Made by a program: the position numbers and the translations under genes
Assembly (NCBI RefSeq): GCF_014874095.1
Contig: NZ_JADBEB010000001.1
Span: forward strand, 5,828,001 to 5,892,000
Source of the DNA: Plantactinospora soyae
GTDB lineage: Bacteria > Actinomycetota > Actinomycetes > Mycobacteriales > Micromonosporaceae
DNA length: 64,000 nt
Direction: 5' to 3'
Shown: in pieces, positions 51,958-60,775 of the stretch
Layout: every line of letters begins with the position of its first letter
Position numbering within the stretch: position 1 is the stretch's first letter
The notes under the pieces: model-generated
The model's input: only the letters and a program-made list of their open reading frames with translations
Database searches by the model: none
What the model was told of the DNA's origin: nothing

Positions 51958-52443
51958 TCAGTGCCAGACGCGGAACTCCACCGTCTGCATGACGGGGTCG
52001 ATGTAGTCGATGGCGTAGATGACGATGTACTGGGCGTTATTGGGCACGTTGCGGGCCAACACCGTCCGGTGTCGGCCACAGGCGGTTACCGGTTCGGTGT
52101 AGACGAGGGAGCCGTCGACGAGTGGCCAGAAGCCGAGCAGGAAGGTCTGGCAGCGGTCGGTCGGATTGGCGGGATCCTGGACGTGGGAGACGCTGATCGT
52201 CGTGCAGCTGGAGTTCGGCGTCGTCAGCTCCTCGCTGCCGATCCGGCCGCCCGCGTAGAAGCCGGTCTCGGGTCGGATCGACACGCACCGGTCGGCGGTC
52301 CTGCCGGCGTGACTCGTGGTCGACTGGCCGGCGTTGGCCGGCGGCGCTCCCGTGGTCGCCAGCGCTCCGGCGAGCAACATGGCGGCGGCGACGCGTACGG
52401 CTCCGCGGCGCTGACGGCTGCGGGAGGTTGATGGTTGACGCAT
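51958..52443 (-). CDS. Secreted protein of unknown function
   Basis: This 161-residue protein has an Arg-rich N-terminus, a hydrophobic stretch and a probable signal-peptidase site at PPANAGQ (about residue 39-40). The mature part has four or more Cys residues (DRCVSIRP, SSCTT, DRCQTF, ACGRH), suggesting disulfides, and ends IYAIDYIDPVMQTVEFRVWH. A GAGGAAG precedes the ATG. I do not recognise the family; a small extracellular binding or inhibitor protein is possible. Confidence 0.75.
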   Translation of the reverse strand: MRQPSTSRSRQRRGAVRVAAAMLLAGALATTGAPPANAGQSTTSHAGRTADRCVSIRPETGFYAGGRIGSEELTTPNSSCTTISVSHVQDPANPTDRCQTFLLGFWPLVDGSLVYTEPVTACGRHRTVLARNVPNNAQYIVIYAIDYIDPVMQTVEFRVWH

Positions 52444-52816
52444 GAGGGACTCCGCTTCCTCGGTACCTGGATGAGCTGTCAACCCGTTGGTCCTACGACC
52501 AACGCCATCGGTTCGCCCATGTCGGGGAGATGACAGTTCACCCACGGAGCCGTTCCACTCGTCGGGCCGGTCGCCGAGCCGCTTCCGCGCCCGGCCGGGC
52601 GTCCTGCGGCCGACAGCCGGCCGGAGCCGGCCCGACCGGTTGGTGATCACCCTTGCCCACCTCCGACCCCGGTGTGGCCGAGGTTCGTCGAGGATCAGGG
52701 CGGCGATCCGGTACGGCGTCCAAACGGCGTACCGGCACCGCGGGGCGACCTGGGCGGGTCGCTCTGCGATGCCGGTACGAGTGCAGCTGGTCGCCCCGGT
52801 TGGGCGTGCGGGCCGG
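52444..52816. other. Intergenic region with a short palindrome
   Basis: The stretch lies between two leftward genes. CGTTGGTC (52485-52492) and GACCAACG (52497-52504) form a perfect 8-bp inverted repeat with a 4-base spacer, 42 bases upstream of the secreted-protein start, a candidate operator. I see no gene in the rest. Confidence 0.45.
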
Positions 52817-53857
52817 TCAGCCGGTGGTGCAGGAGCGGATCTGTGCGCGGGCGCTGCTGTTTCCGTTGAACATGGTGGTGAGGCCGAAGGTGCTGCCGCT
52901 GCCGTTCGACCGCATGGTCAGCACGGTGCCGCTGCTGTCCAGGCTGGCCGTGCCGTTCCAGGTGGTGGTGATCCTCTGCGGTGCGGTTACCGCCACGACC
53001 ACGCTCCAGTTGCTGGCGCCGCTGACCGTCACCGAGGTGTTGTACCTGTCACCCCAGACGTTGGGGGTCGTCGCCGTCGCGGTGCAGTTGCCGCCGCTCG
53101 GCGGGGGAGTGGTGGTGCCGCCGGTCGGCGGGGTGCTGCCGTCGGGTGCGACCGCGCGACCGGTGGACGACGAGATCATGCCGGGGCACAGGTTGCGGCT
53201 GGTGAGGTTGGACATGATCTGCGGGATCGCGTCGCGGGTGTTCTGGAGTCCGTCGTGCATCAGGATTACCTGGCCGGCCTGGAGGCGGCCGGCGTTGGAC
53301 ACGATCTGGCTGACGCTGGCGCCGTTCCAATCCTGGGAGTCCACATCCCAGGTGACCTGCCGCATGCCCAGCGACGAGGCGACGGACTGGAGGGTGGCGT
53401 TGGTCTCCCCGTACGGCGGCCGGAACAGTTGCGGCCGGCTGCCGGTGGCCGACTGGATCGCCGAGCTCGTCTGGGACAGGTCGGACTGCATCTGAGACTG
53501 GCTCATCGAGGTCATGTGCGAGTGGTTCCAGCTGTGATTGGCGACCCACATGCCGGCAGAGACCTGCGCCTGCGCCGCCGAGCGGTTGTTCTGGACGTTC
53601 TGCCCGACGTTGAACATGGTGGCCCGAACGCCGTTGTTGCGCAGTACGGACAGCAGCGCGCTGGTGCTGCCGGTCGGTCCGTCGTCGAAGGTCAGTCCGA
53701 CGTAACCGTTGCAGGCGGCGGCGCTGGACGGGGTCGCGTTGACCGCGATGGCGGTACCACCCGTCGCCACGGCGATGGCGAGGACGACCAGCCGGGCGGT
53801 ACGGCCGAATCGGCGTGGGGTGCTCGGGGGGCGAGGGGTGCCGAAGGTGCCGAACAT
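52817..53857 (-). CDS. Secreted polysaccharide deacetylase with CBM2
   Basis: This 346-residue protein starts at the ATG at 53857 behind GGAGGA. It has a signal sequence ending near SSAAAC, and a NodB/CE4 domain with LTFDDGP, HSWNHSHM, RPPYGETN, WDVDSQDW and ILMHDG (all five CE4 motifs). A Pro/Thr/Gly linker and a C-terminal CBM2 domain (VWGDRYNTSVTVSGASNWSVVV, ITTTWNG) follow. It would deacetylate chitin oligomers, xylan or peptidoglycan outside the cell; the cellulose/xylan-binding CBM2 favours acetylxylan or chitin. Confidence 0.92.
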   Translation of the reverse strand: MFGTFGTPRPPSTPRRFGRTARLVVLAIAVATGGTAIAVNATPSSAAACNGYVGLTFDDGPTGSTSALLSVLRNNGVRATMFNVGQNVQNNRSAAQAQVSAGMWVANHSWNHSHMTSMSQSQMQSDLSQTSSAIQSATGSRPQLFRPPYGETNATLQSVASSLGMRQVTWDVDSQDWNGASVSQIVSNAGRLQAGQVILMHDGLQNTRDAIPQIMSNLTSRNLCPGMISSSTGRAVAPDGSTPPTGGTTTPPPSGGNCTATATTPNVWGDRYNTSVTVSGASNWSVVVAVTAPQRITTTWNGTASLDSSGTVLTMRSNGSGSTFGLTTMFNGNSSARAQIRSCTTG

Positions 53858-54826
53858 ACCGAGGTCCTCCTTGGAAATGCGTGGCCGACCGCGCGGGGCG
53901 GAACGCGGGCGGTGCCAGTTGTCCGGTCCGGACATGTGGGGGTGAGCGGCGAGGCCGACGGACAGCCCGACCATGTCGGATCGCATCGACCCCAATGGAT
54001 CAAAGTATTACAGCGATGATTCCGGGACGTCAACAACTTCCGGAAGTGTTCCGGATCGGCCAGCACCGCCAGGAGGACGATCAGTGGTTCTGACATGTAG
54101 CTCCGCTGCTGGCGCCCGGTGCGGCTGGTGGAATCTGGATCTCTCCCTGGTTGGCCGGACCTGAAGTTTTCCGGAAGCTCTCCGGAAGGGCGTGCACCGC
54201 GCTTGGGCCACCTCCTGCTGGATTCGGCGAGCGCCGCCGCGGCGTCCGGCCCGCCCGTCGGCCGTCGGGGCAGGGCCGGCGGTAAGTCGCCGATCGGCCA
54301 GTCGGTGCTGGAGCCGTGCGTGGTGTCGGTGGCCGGGGCGCGGGGCCTCGGCGCCGCCTCGCACGGCTGGACCCGTTGTGCCATGCGTAGGGTCGTGGGC
54401 GCCGAGACCTTTACTGAGAGACTCTCTTCGATTGCTTGACACGTCTGGTGTGATCGCTAACACTTGTCCGCGAAGGAGCCTTTTCGGACCCAAGAGGGTT
54501 TGATGAACGTCATTGCAAGCGGTACCTGCTGATGCCTGGGGACTCCCGCTCGTGACAGCAGGCCACCATGGCGGCTGAAACTCCGCGTGCCCGATGTTCC
54601 GGTCAGAGCGACGGTCCGGAGAGGAGGTGGTGGGTCCTTTGGGGCCGAGAATGCCCCACCGCAGACCTGAGCCTCCAGAAAGGCCAAGCGCGGTCAGGTG
54701 ACGACCGCGCAAGGCCAGTCAGCCGACGAAGTATCAGATCATGCGGACGCTCTTGATTCCACGAGACAGCCAACCGTTCGCCTCTGCCGTGGCGCGTGGG
54801 CGACGCCGTTGAAGGAGAACACCGCA
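53858..54826. other. Long intergenic region with repeated TTCCGGAA sites and a LacI-like site
   Basis: No convincing gene is seen between the divergent deacetylase and metalloprotease genes. On the deacetylase side are ACTTCCGGAAGT (54036-54047), a nearby GTTCCGGA, and a second pair at 54169-54176 (TTCCGGAA) and 54181-54187 (TCCGGAA). On the other side TTGACA (54436-54441) is followed by TGTGATCGCTAACA (54449-54462), which matches 11 of 14 positions of the TGTTAGCGCTAACA-type site common before actinobacterial hydrolase genes. Confidence 0.45.
54036..54187. promoter_or_regulatory. Cluster of TTCCGGAA-type sites upstream of the deacetylase gene
   Basis: The perfect palindrome ACTTCCGGAAGT at 54036-54047 is followed by a half-like GTTCCGGA at 54048-54055. 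The theme recurs about 130 bases further on as TTCCGGAA (54169-54176) and TCCGGAA (54181-54187). Repetition of one palindromic word suggests a transcription-factor array controlling the secreted deacetylase. Confidence 0.4.
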
Positions 54827-55435
54827 ATGATCGTACTTCGCCTCAGGCAGATAGCTCTCTCCGTGCTTGTCATCGGCGTCATAGCTTCGCCCAGCGCGGT
54901 CCACGCCGCCCCGGCTGCCACGCGGACGGCCGAGAATCAGGTCACGGCGGCGGCGACGATCACCTGGACTCTTGCCCGGGCACAGAACCCCACTGCCGAC
55001 CAACAGGACGCGTATGCGCGCATCACGTCGGCGATGAACGCTGCCGTCGCGCGGTACAACGCACTGAGCGACCTGGGCAAGTCGATCACCGTGCACTATG
55101 TACCTGGCGTCCCGACAGCCGACGGCAATATCAACGGCAGCATTCGGTTCGGTAGCAACCGCAGTTATATGAATGAGCGGACCGCGTTGCACGAGACGGC
55201 CCATACACTGGGCGTCGGTCTGAGTGGCGGTTGGCGTACCCTCGGCGGCAGCGGTAGCTGGACCGGCGCCCAGGCGACAGCCCTCGTACGACAATACGAT
55301 GGCGCGAACGCGGTCCTTCGTACTGGTGGGGGACACTTCTGGCCCTACGGCCTCAACTACGACAACGAGTTCAGCCAGACTAACGCCGACCGCCACGTGT
55401 GGATCGTCGTGGCGATGAAGCGCGACGGACTATGA
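54827..55435 (+). CDS. Secreted zinc metalloprotease-like protein
   Basis: This 202-residue protein has a clear signal peptide (hydrophobic core near residues 8-22, cleavage near VHAAPA). The mature part has the zinc motif HETAHTLGVGL (HExxHxxG), and FWPYGLNYDNEFSQTNADRHVWIV at the end. GAAGGAG lies upstream of the ATG. The motif is of the metzincin/peptidase type found in small secreted actinomycete proteins; a lectin-like or collagen-binding domain is absent. Likely an extracellular peptidase. Confidence 0.75.
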   Translation: MIVLRLRQIALSVLVIGVIASPSAVHAAPAATRTAENQVTAAATITWTLARAQNPTADQQDAYARITSAMNAAVARYNALSDLGKSITVHYVPGVPTADGNINGSIRFGSNRSYMNERTALHETAHTLGVGLSGGWRTLGGSGSWTGAQATALVRQYDGANAVLRTGGGHFWPYGLNYDNEFSQTNADRHVWIVVAMKRDGL

Positions 55436-55526
55436 GCTTCGCGTCCAACGTCTGAATCGGGCAATTTTCCCGCTCTATCGGGGGAAGGACATTGGAACGG
55501 AATGAACGACGACGGCCGGGCTTGGC

Positions 55527-55759
55527 TCAGCCCAGCGCGTCCATCACGGCGGTGACATAGGCATCCAGCCGCTCCTCCACGGCTGGGGTCGTTCACGGGT
55601 GCTTCCGTCCCGCGTGCCGATGGTCAGTCTCCGCATTTCGGCAGTGATACCGCCGTGCAGCGCCTCGGTCCTGACGATCCGCTCGCCGGCCTCCAGGTGC
55701 CGGCTCACCCAGGCCAGTGTCAACGCCCGGACGGCCGCCGCCTCACCGTGGTTGGTCAC
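55527..55759 (-). pseudogene. Relic of an APH-type phosphotransferase gene
   Basis: From a GTG at 55759 that overlaps the HxlR stop (GTGA), the frame encodes about 56 residues resembling the N-terminus of aminoglycoside-phosphotransferase-like proteins (WVSRHLEAGERIVRTEALHGGITAEMRRL). A C-terminus-like piece in a different frame follows (PAVEERLDAYVTAVMDALG, stop at 55527-55529). The roughly 220 residues between, including the catalytic loop, are missing. An internal deletion with frameshift in a former HxlR-kinase operon explains this. Confidence 0.55.
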
Positions 55760-56160
55760 CGGTCGAACCGTTCGCGGGCATGTTGAACGTCGGGCATGGT
55801 GACGGAAGCCCACCGCAGAAGCGCGTCGATGAGGTCCTGAAGCGTCTTGCCGAGCGCGGAGATGCGGTACTCGACGGCAATTGGTCGGCTGTTCACGATG
55901 TCGCGTTCGATCATCCCGTTGCGCTCGAGGCGGCGCAGGGTAGCCGTCAGCGACTTCTGCGTCACGACAGGGATGGCGCGGCGGAGTTCGTTGAAGCGCC
56001 GTGGCCGCTCGCACAGCTTGTCGAGCACCTGCAGGGACCACTTGTCGAGCACCTGGTCGAGCAGCTCACGGTGCTCAGCGCTGAGCTGGGCCTGAGCCGG
56101 AACGGAAGCCGAGGTTTCTTCCACGCTACCTAGTCTCGTTGAAGTTTCCTTCAGATACAA
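55756..56160 (-). CDS. HxlR-family transcriptional regulator
   Basis: This 134-residue winged-helix protein has LDKWSLQVLDKLCERPRRFNELRRAIPVVTQKSLTATLRRLERNGMIERDIV, the HxlR core. The N-terminal Cys used by thiol-sensing HxlR members is absent. The ATG at 56160 lies within the repeat region shared with the divergent RidA gene; a GTG at 56124 would also fit. It probably regulates ridA and itself. Confidence 0.85.
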   Translation of the reverse strand: MYLKETSTRLGSVEETSASVPAQAQLSAEHRELLDQVLDKWSLQVLDKLCERPRRFNELRRAIPVVTQKSLTATLRRLERNGMIERDIVNSRPIAVEYRISALGKTLQDLIDALLRWASVTMPDVQHARERFDR

Positions 56161-56184
56161 GGTAGACCTTAGATACCTAGTAGA
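56153..56184. promoter_or_regulatory. Direct repeats in the HxlR-RidA divergent promoter
   Basis: AGATACAAGGTAGA (56153-56166) and AGATACCTAGTAGA (56171-56184) repeat with an 18-base period; TACCTAGT also occurs at 56127-56134 and 56174-56181. Position between the divergent starts makes this the likely HxlR binding region. Confidence 0.5.
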
Positions 56185-56202
56185 ACGAGCGGAGGAGCCT
56201 CC

Positions 56203-56613
56203 ATGACAGTCGAGCTACTCACCCCCGACGGCATGTTCCAGCCGGTCCCGTACCACCACGTGTCGGTCAGCACGGGCACCCGACACGTCCACGTCGCGGG
56301 CCAGATCGCACGGGACGCCGACGGGAACCCCGTTGCCACCGGCGACCTCGCCGGCCAGCTCGCCCACGCCATGCGCAACACCGCGAGGGGACTCGCGGGC
56401 GCCGGCGCCACCTTCTCCGACGTGGTGCGCCTGCGGTTCTTCGTCACGAACTGGAGCCCCGAGAAGTACGACGACTTCGTCGCCGGTATCGAAGAGGTCG
56501 CCGACGAACTCGGACTGCCCCGGCCACTGCCGCCGCTGTCCGCGATCGGTGTCGACTATCTCTTCGAACCCGATGTGCTCGTCGAGGTCGAGGCGTACGC
56601 CATTCTCGATTGA
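56203..56613 (+). CDS. RidA/YjgF-family protein
   Basis: This 136-residue protein, behind GGAGGAG, has HVHVAGQIARDADGNPVATGDLAGQLAHAMRN, VVRLRFFVTNWSPEKYDDF and the family C-terminus (SAIGVDYLFEPDVLVEVEAYA). RidA proteins hydrolyse reactive enamine/imine intermediates; the Arg that acts in canonical RidA is not obvious, so this may be a divergent subgroup member. Divergent from an HxlR regulator, a pairing often seen. Confidence 0.88.
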   Translation: MTVELLTPDGMFQPVPYHHVSVSTGTRHVHVAGQIARDADGNPVATGDLAGQLAHAMRNTARGLAGAGATFSDVVRLRFFVTNWSPEKYDDFVAGIEEVADELGLPRPLPPLSAIGVDYLFEPDVLVEVEAYAILD

Positions 56614-56735
56614 CCGTCCGGCGTGCCGAGTGACCTCTCTGCCGCGCTGCCCACTCGGGCACCTCCTCGTCCTGCACGTGCGGGATCACCCGCTCCGGCG
56701 CCTCGACCCGGCGCCGGGGTGCCCAGATCTTGCAG

Positions 56736-56771
56736 GGTACCGGGCGTACTCTATAGGGTACGCCCGGTACC
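56736..56771. promoter_or_regulatory. 14-bp-arm palindrome upstream of the TIM-barrel gene, probable operator
   Basis: GGTACCGGGCGTAC (56736-56749) and GTACGCCCGGTACC (56758-56771) are perfect inverted arms with an 8-base spacer TCTATAGG. The spacer may contain the -10, and the arms lie 28-63 bases before the ATG at 56799. An RNA hairpin is an alternative, but the position suits a repressor site. Confidence 0.7.
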
Positions 56772-56798
56772 TTAGGAGCGAGGAAAGAGAGCCGTCCA

Positions 56799-57812
56799 AT
56801 GCGCGTCTTCGGCATGAACTACGACACCGGTTTCGTGAGTGCGGGGTCCACGACCCACGAGCCGTTCGACCACGAGACCGTGCGGCGCGACCTGCGCGTC
56901 ATCCGCGACGAGCTGCACTGCGACGCGGTGCGCATCACCGGCGGGATCCAGGACCGGCTCGAGCTGACCGCGAGGCTCGCCGCCGAGGTCGGGCTCGAGG
57001 TGTGGTACTGCCCGTTCACCAACGGCCTCGACCGCGACGGGCTGATGGCGTTCGTGCTCGACGGCGCGGAGCGGGCCGAGCGGCTGCGGCGGAGCGGGGC
57101 ATCGGTCGTGTACCTCACCGGCTCCGAGATCGCGATGTTCACCGACGGCTTCCTGCCCGGCCGCGACCTGGCCGAGCGCATGGCGCTGTTCACCGACCCG
57201 ATGCGGATGCGGGAGGCGGTTCCGGCCGCGCGCGCGGCGGTGCACGACTTCCTCGTCGAGGCGGTGCCCAAGGTGCGGGAGCGGTTCGGCGGGCCGGTCG
57301 GCTACGCCTCGATCCCGCTGGAGGCCGTGGACTGGGCGCCGTTCGACATCATCGCCAGCGACGCCGGGTACCGCGACGCGACCAACGCGGCGGCGTTCCC
57401 GCAGACCCTGGCGGCTGCGGTGGGGCAGGGCAAGCCGTATGCCGCGACCGAGTTCGGCTGCTGCACGTTCCGTGGCGCGGCCGACAACGCGGGCAGCGCG
57501 GAGCCGGTGGCGTACGACGAACACGGCCGCGCCGCGAAGCTCACCGCGGAGTTGGAGCGCGACGAGGAGGGCCAGGCCCGCTACATCGTGGACCTGCTGC
57601 GCGACTACGAGGCCGGTGGGGTGGAGGCGGCGTTCGTGTACACCTTCGCGAACCGGCACCTGCCGACCACCGACGACCCCGAGCGCGACTTCGACCTGGC
57701 CGCACGCGGGATCGTGCGGGTGCTGCCGGACGGCTCGTGGACGCCGAAGGCCGCCTTCCACGCCCTTGCCGCGTACGGCCACTCGCGCGCGCAACGCCGG
57801 TCAGCCGCCTGA
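56799..57812 (+). CDS. TIM-barrel glycosidase-like protein (often labelled abortive infection protein)
   Basis: This 337-residue soluble protein begins MRVFGMNYDTGFVSAG, with DLRVIRDELHCDAVRITGG, VVYLTGSEIAMF, DWAPFDIIASDAGYRD, YAATEFGCCTFRG and AAFVYTFANRHLPT. Acidic residues at strand ends (E in GSEI, E in TEFG) resemble the acid/base and nucleophile of clan-A glycoside hydrolases. Homologues are widely called abortive infection proteins, but I know of no strong support for that name. It is set behind a GAGGAAAG and the large palindrome at 56736. Function uncertain. Confidence 0.75.
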   Translation: MRVFGMNYDTGFVSAGSTTHEPFDHETVRRDLRVIRDELHCDAVRITGGIQDRLELTARLAAEVGLEVWYCPFTNGLDRDGLMAFVLDGAERAERLRRSGASVVYLTGSEIAMFTDGFLPGRDLAERMALFTDPMRMREAVPAARAAVHDFLVEAVPKVRERFGGPVGYASIPLEAVDWAPFDIIASDAGYRDATNAAAFPQTLAAAVGQGKPYAATEFGCCTFRGAADNAGSAEPVAYDEHGRAAKLTAELERDEEGQARYIVDLLRDYEAGGVEAAFVYTFANRHLPTTDDPERDFDLAARGIVRVLPDGSWTPKAAFHALAAYGHSRAQRRSAA

Positions 57813-57845
57813 CCCGGCGCTAATTCCAGGAGGACGTACCCGGGA

Positions 57846-58361
57846 TCAGCGGGTGATGTCCCCGGCCGCGCCGCCTTCGCAGTCGGGCCCGGTCCGTTCC
57901 ATGGCGATCGCGAGGGTCGCCAGCTTCTCCAGCGCGCTGTTGAGGTGGACGATCTCCGTCTCGGTGAGGGCGGCGAGGAAAGCGGTGTTCCGGGCCCGCG
58001 CCGCGGCGATCAGCCCCCGGTACGTCCGCCGGCCGGCCGGTGTCAGGGAGATCGGTGAACTGTTGCCGGGTCCGCTGGAGCGGACGACAAAACCGCGGTC
58101 GACGAGCTTCGTGACGATACGGCTCATTTGAGCGGGGTCGATGCCGGCGAGTCGGGCAATGCGATTCGTGGTGCTCGCCACGCCGCCGCCGAGCAGTGCC
58201 AGGGCCCGCCATTCACCCAGGCTGACGTCGAATTCCCGACGGAAGAGCAGCGCCGCGCTGCGCTCGAATGCATTGACCACCCGGTGCAGTCGAAATGAGA
58301 GCAGCTCGGTTATCACCATATCCGTCGCTAGCGTCTCCCCGCCTGCGGTCGCTTCCACCAT
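57846..58361 (-). CDS. MarR-family transcriptional regulator
   Basis: This 171-residue protein, from the ATG at 58361, has FDVSLGEWRALALLGGGVASTTNRIARLAGIDPAQMSRIVTKLVDRGFVVRSSGPGNSSPISLTPAGRRTY, the MarR winged helix, with dimerisation helices at both ends. Longer upstream frames show only Arg/Pro-rich sequence. It is divergent to the acyl-CoA operon and probably represses it, with an acyl-CoA or aromatic acid as the likely ligand (inference). Confidence 0.88.
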   Translation of the reverse strand: MVEATAGGETLATDMVITELLSFRLHRVVNAFERSAALLFRREFDVSLGEWRALALLGGGVASTTNRIARLAGIDPAQMSRIVTKLVDRGFVVRSSGPGNSSPISLTPAGRRTYRGLIAAARARNTAFLAALTETEIVHLNSALEKLATLAIAMERTGPDCEGGAAGDITR

Positions 58362-58654
58362 GCGGGCAAGTTTGCCACGCCGGATTCGGACCGCCCCGGG
58401 CCGGCCGTGCCCCGGCGCCGGCCCCGGCGGTGGCCCCGGGTCGATGGTGCGCGGTACCGAGGCGGGTAGCCGTGTCGATGTCCCGCCGATCGGACCTGCT
58501 TCGCGCCGCCGCCGTGGCCGACCCGCCGACGACCGACGTCGCACGAGACTGTTGACAATCACAACACCCGGTACACATACTCTGCGATCATCACCACCGG
58601 CCCTGGCCCCGTTCGTCCTGGCTGCGGGCGGTCGGCCCTCGGAACGGAGAACCC

Positions 58655-60775
58655 ATGCAGACTCTGCGGTACGAGTCGATCCGCTACCTGTTGCGGCCGG
58701 CGAGCATCGCCGTCGTCGGCGCGTCGGACCGTCCGGACCGGATCGGGGGCCGCCCGCTGCGCATCCTCGCCGAGCGTGGCTACCGCGGGTCGATCTACCC
58801 GGTCAACCCCAAGTACGAATCGGTGCAGGGCATGCGCTGCTATCCGGACATCGCCTCGCTGCCGGCGGATGTCGAGCTGTTCGTCATCTGCATTCCCGCC
58901 GAGGCGGCGGTGGCCGCGCTGGAGGAGGCGGCCGAGCGTGGGGCGCGGGCGGCGGTGGTGTTCGGCGGCGGATTCGCCGAGAGCGGCGCCGACGGAAAGG
59001 CGCTACAGGATCGGCTGTCGCAGATCGCCGAATCGGCCGGAATCGCGCTCGCCGGACCGAACAGCCTGGGGCTCGCGTCGTTCGCACACCGCTCCTTCGC
59101 GACGTTCGCGACGACCCTCGAAACCATGCCGGCGATCGAGGCGGGCGGGGTGGCTCTCGTCTCGCAGAGCGGTGGCACCGCCTTCAACCTGCTGACCGAG
59201 GCGTACTGGGCGGGCGGGCGCTTCTCGCACGTCATCGCCACCGGCAACGAGGCGGGTGTGACCTTCCCCGACTACCTCCGCTACCTCGCCACCGATCCCG
59301 CCACCTCGGCCGTGATCGGGTACGTCGAGGGCGTGGCGAGCGGTGAACAGCTGGCGGTCGCGCTCGGCGAGTTGCAGTCCGCCGGCAAGCCGGTCTTCCT
59401 GCTGAAGTCCGGCGCGTCCGAGCGGGGAAGCAGATCGGTGGCCTCGCACACCGCGCAGTTCTCCGGTGTGGACAGTGCTTTCGACGCCGTCTTCGACCGG
59501 TTCGGCGCGGTCCGGCTGCGGGGCATGGACGACGCGGTCGACGTCGCCCGCGCCCTGACCATCGACACCCCGGTCGACGGGCTGGCGGTGGCGACCAACT
59601 CCGGCGGCGCCGCGGCGTACCTGTCGGACGCGTGCGACCGGTTCGGCGTACCGCTGACGGATTTGACCGACGACACGATGCGGGCACTGCGGGCGGCGCT
59701 GCCGGCGTTCGCCGGGCTGACCAATCCGATCGACTTCACCGCCCAGGTGATCAACGACGTCGACCTGATGGCGAACACCCTGCGGATCCTCGACCGCGAC
59801 CCCTCGGTCGACACGTTGCTGGTCTTCCTCGGCAGCATGGAGTACCTCGGCGAGGACCTGATCGACATCCTCGTCCGGACGCGTGCCGAGCTGCGCAATC
59901 CCCTCGTGCTGTCCTGGCTCGGCGTGAGTGACCGGATCCGCCTCGCCGCCGCCCAGGCCGGCCTGGTGGTCGGCGCCGACCCGGCCCGGGCACTGCGCGG
60001 GATGGGACTCGTCCGGGCCGCTCGACGCGGCCAGCGGCAGGCGCCGGGCAGGTCCGGATCGACGACGGCGGTCGACCTCGGCGGGACGGTCGGCGACGAT
60101 CTGCCCCGGTTCGGGAACGGCCAGCGGCAGGGCCTCGACGAGGCGCGGGCGATGGAGCTGCTGGACCGGCTGGGTGTCCGCACGCCGCGACGGGTCGAGG
60201 TCACCACCGGGCCGGGCGCGCTGGCGGCGGCCGAGAAGGTCGGCTACCCCTGCGTACTCAAGCTCGTCGAGCCCTTCCTGGCGCATCGCGCGCGGCAGGG
60301 CGCGGTCGAGGTCGGGCTCGACGGCCCGGACCGGCTCGCCGCGGCGTACGAGCGGATGACCGGGCAGTTCGGGATGACGAAGGCGCTGGTCGTCGAGCAG
60401 GTACCGGCCGGACCGGAGCTGATCGTCGGGGTACTCGCCGACGCGACCTTCGGCAGTCGCGCCGTACTCGGCAGCGGTGGGATCTGGGCGAACGAGATCG
60501 ACGACGTACGCACCCTGGTACCGCCGTACGACCCGGCGTACGTCGAGCACGAGTTGCGGCGGCTCAAGCTCGCGGCGCAGTTCGAGGGGCAGGCGGCGGT
60601 CGACGTACCGGGGCTGGCCAAGGATCTCGGCGCCGTGCTGGCCAGGCTGGACGCCGTCGTCCGGGACGAGGCGGTCGGGATCGGGGAGATCGAGTGCAAT
60701 CCGATCCGGGTGGTCGACGGCGGGACAGTGGTGCTCGACGCGCTGGCCTTCACCACCGGTGAGGCCGGCCGATGA
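58655..60775 (+). CDS. NDP-forming acyl-CoA synthetase family protein
   Basis: This 706-residue protein has an N-terminal CoA-binding Rossmann domain (SIAVVGASDRPDRIGGRPL), and succinyl-CoA-ligase-like domains with GPNSLGLASF, VALVSQSGGTAFNLL and a HTAQFSGVD block (active-site His region). A C-terminal ATP-grasp domain (about 500-700, YPCVLKLVEPFLAHR, GIGEIECNPIRVV) follows. The enzyme would make an acyl-CoA with ATP, giving ADP and phosphate. It is the first gene of a coupled four-gene operon. Confidence 0.9.
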   Translation: MQTLRYESIRYLLRPASIAVVGASDRPDRIGGRPLRILAERGYRGSIYPVNPKYESVQGMRCYPDIASLPADVELFVICIPAEAAVAALEEAAERGARAAVVFGGGFAESGADGKALQDRLSQIAESAGIALAGPNSLGLASFAHRSFATFATTLETMPAIEAGGVALVSQSGGTAFNLLTEAYWAGGRFSHVIATGNEAGVTFPDYLRYLATDPATSAVIGYVEGVASGEQLAVALGELQSAGKPVFLLKSGASERGSRSVASHTAQFSGVDSAFDAVFDRFGAVRLRGMDDAVDVARALTIDTPVDGLAVATNSGGAAAYLSDACDRFGVPLTDLTDDTMRALRAALPAFAGLTNPIDFTAQVINDVDLMANTLRILDRDPSVDTLLVFLGSMEYLGEDLIDILVRTRAELRNPLVLSWLGVSDRIRLAAAQAGLVVGADPARALRGMGLVRAARRGQRQAPGRSGSTTAVDLGGTVGDDLPRFGNGQRQGLDEARAMELLDRLGVRTPRRVEVTTGPGALAAAEKVGYPCVLKLVEPFLAHRARQGAVEVGLDGPDRLAAAYERMTGQFGMTKALVVEQVPAGPELIVGVLADATFGSRAVLGSGGIWANEIDDVRTLVPPYDPAYVEHELRRLKLAAQFEGQAAVDVPGLAKDLGAVLARLDAVVRDEAVGIGEIECNPIRVVDGGTVVLDALAFTTGEAGR

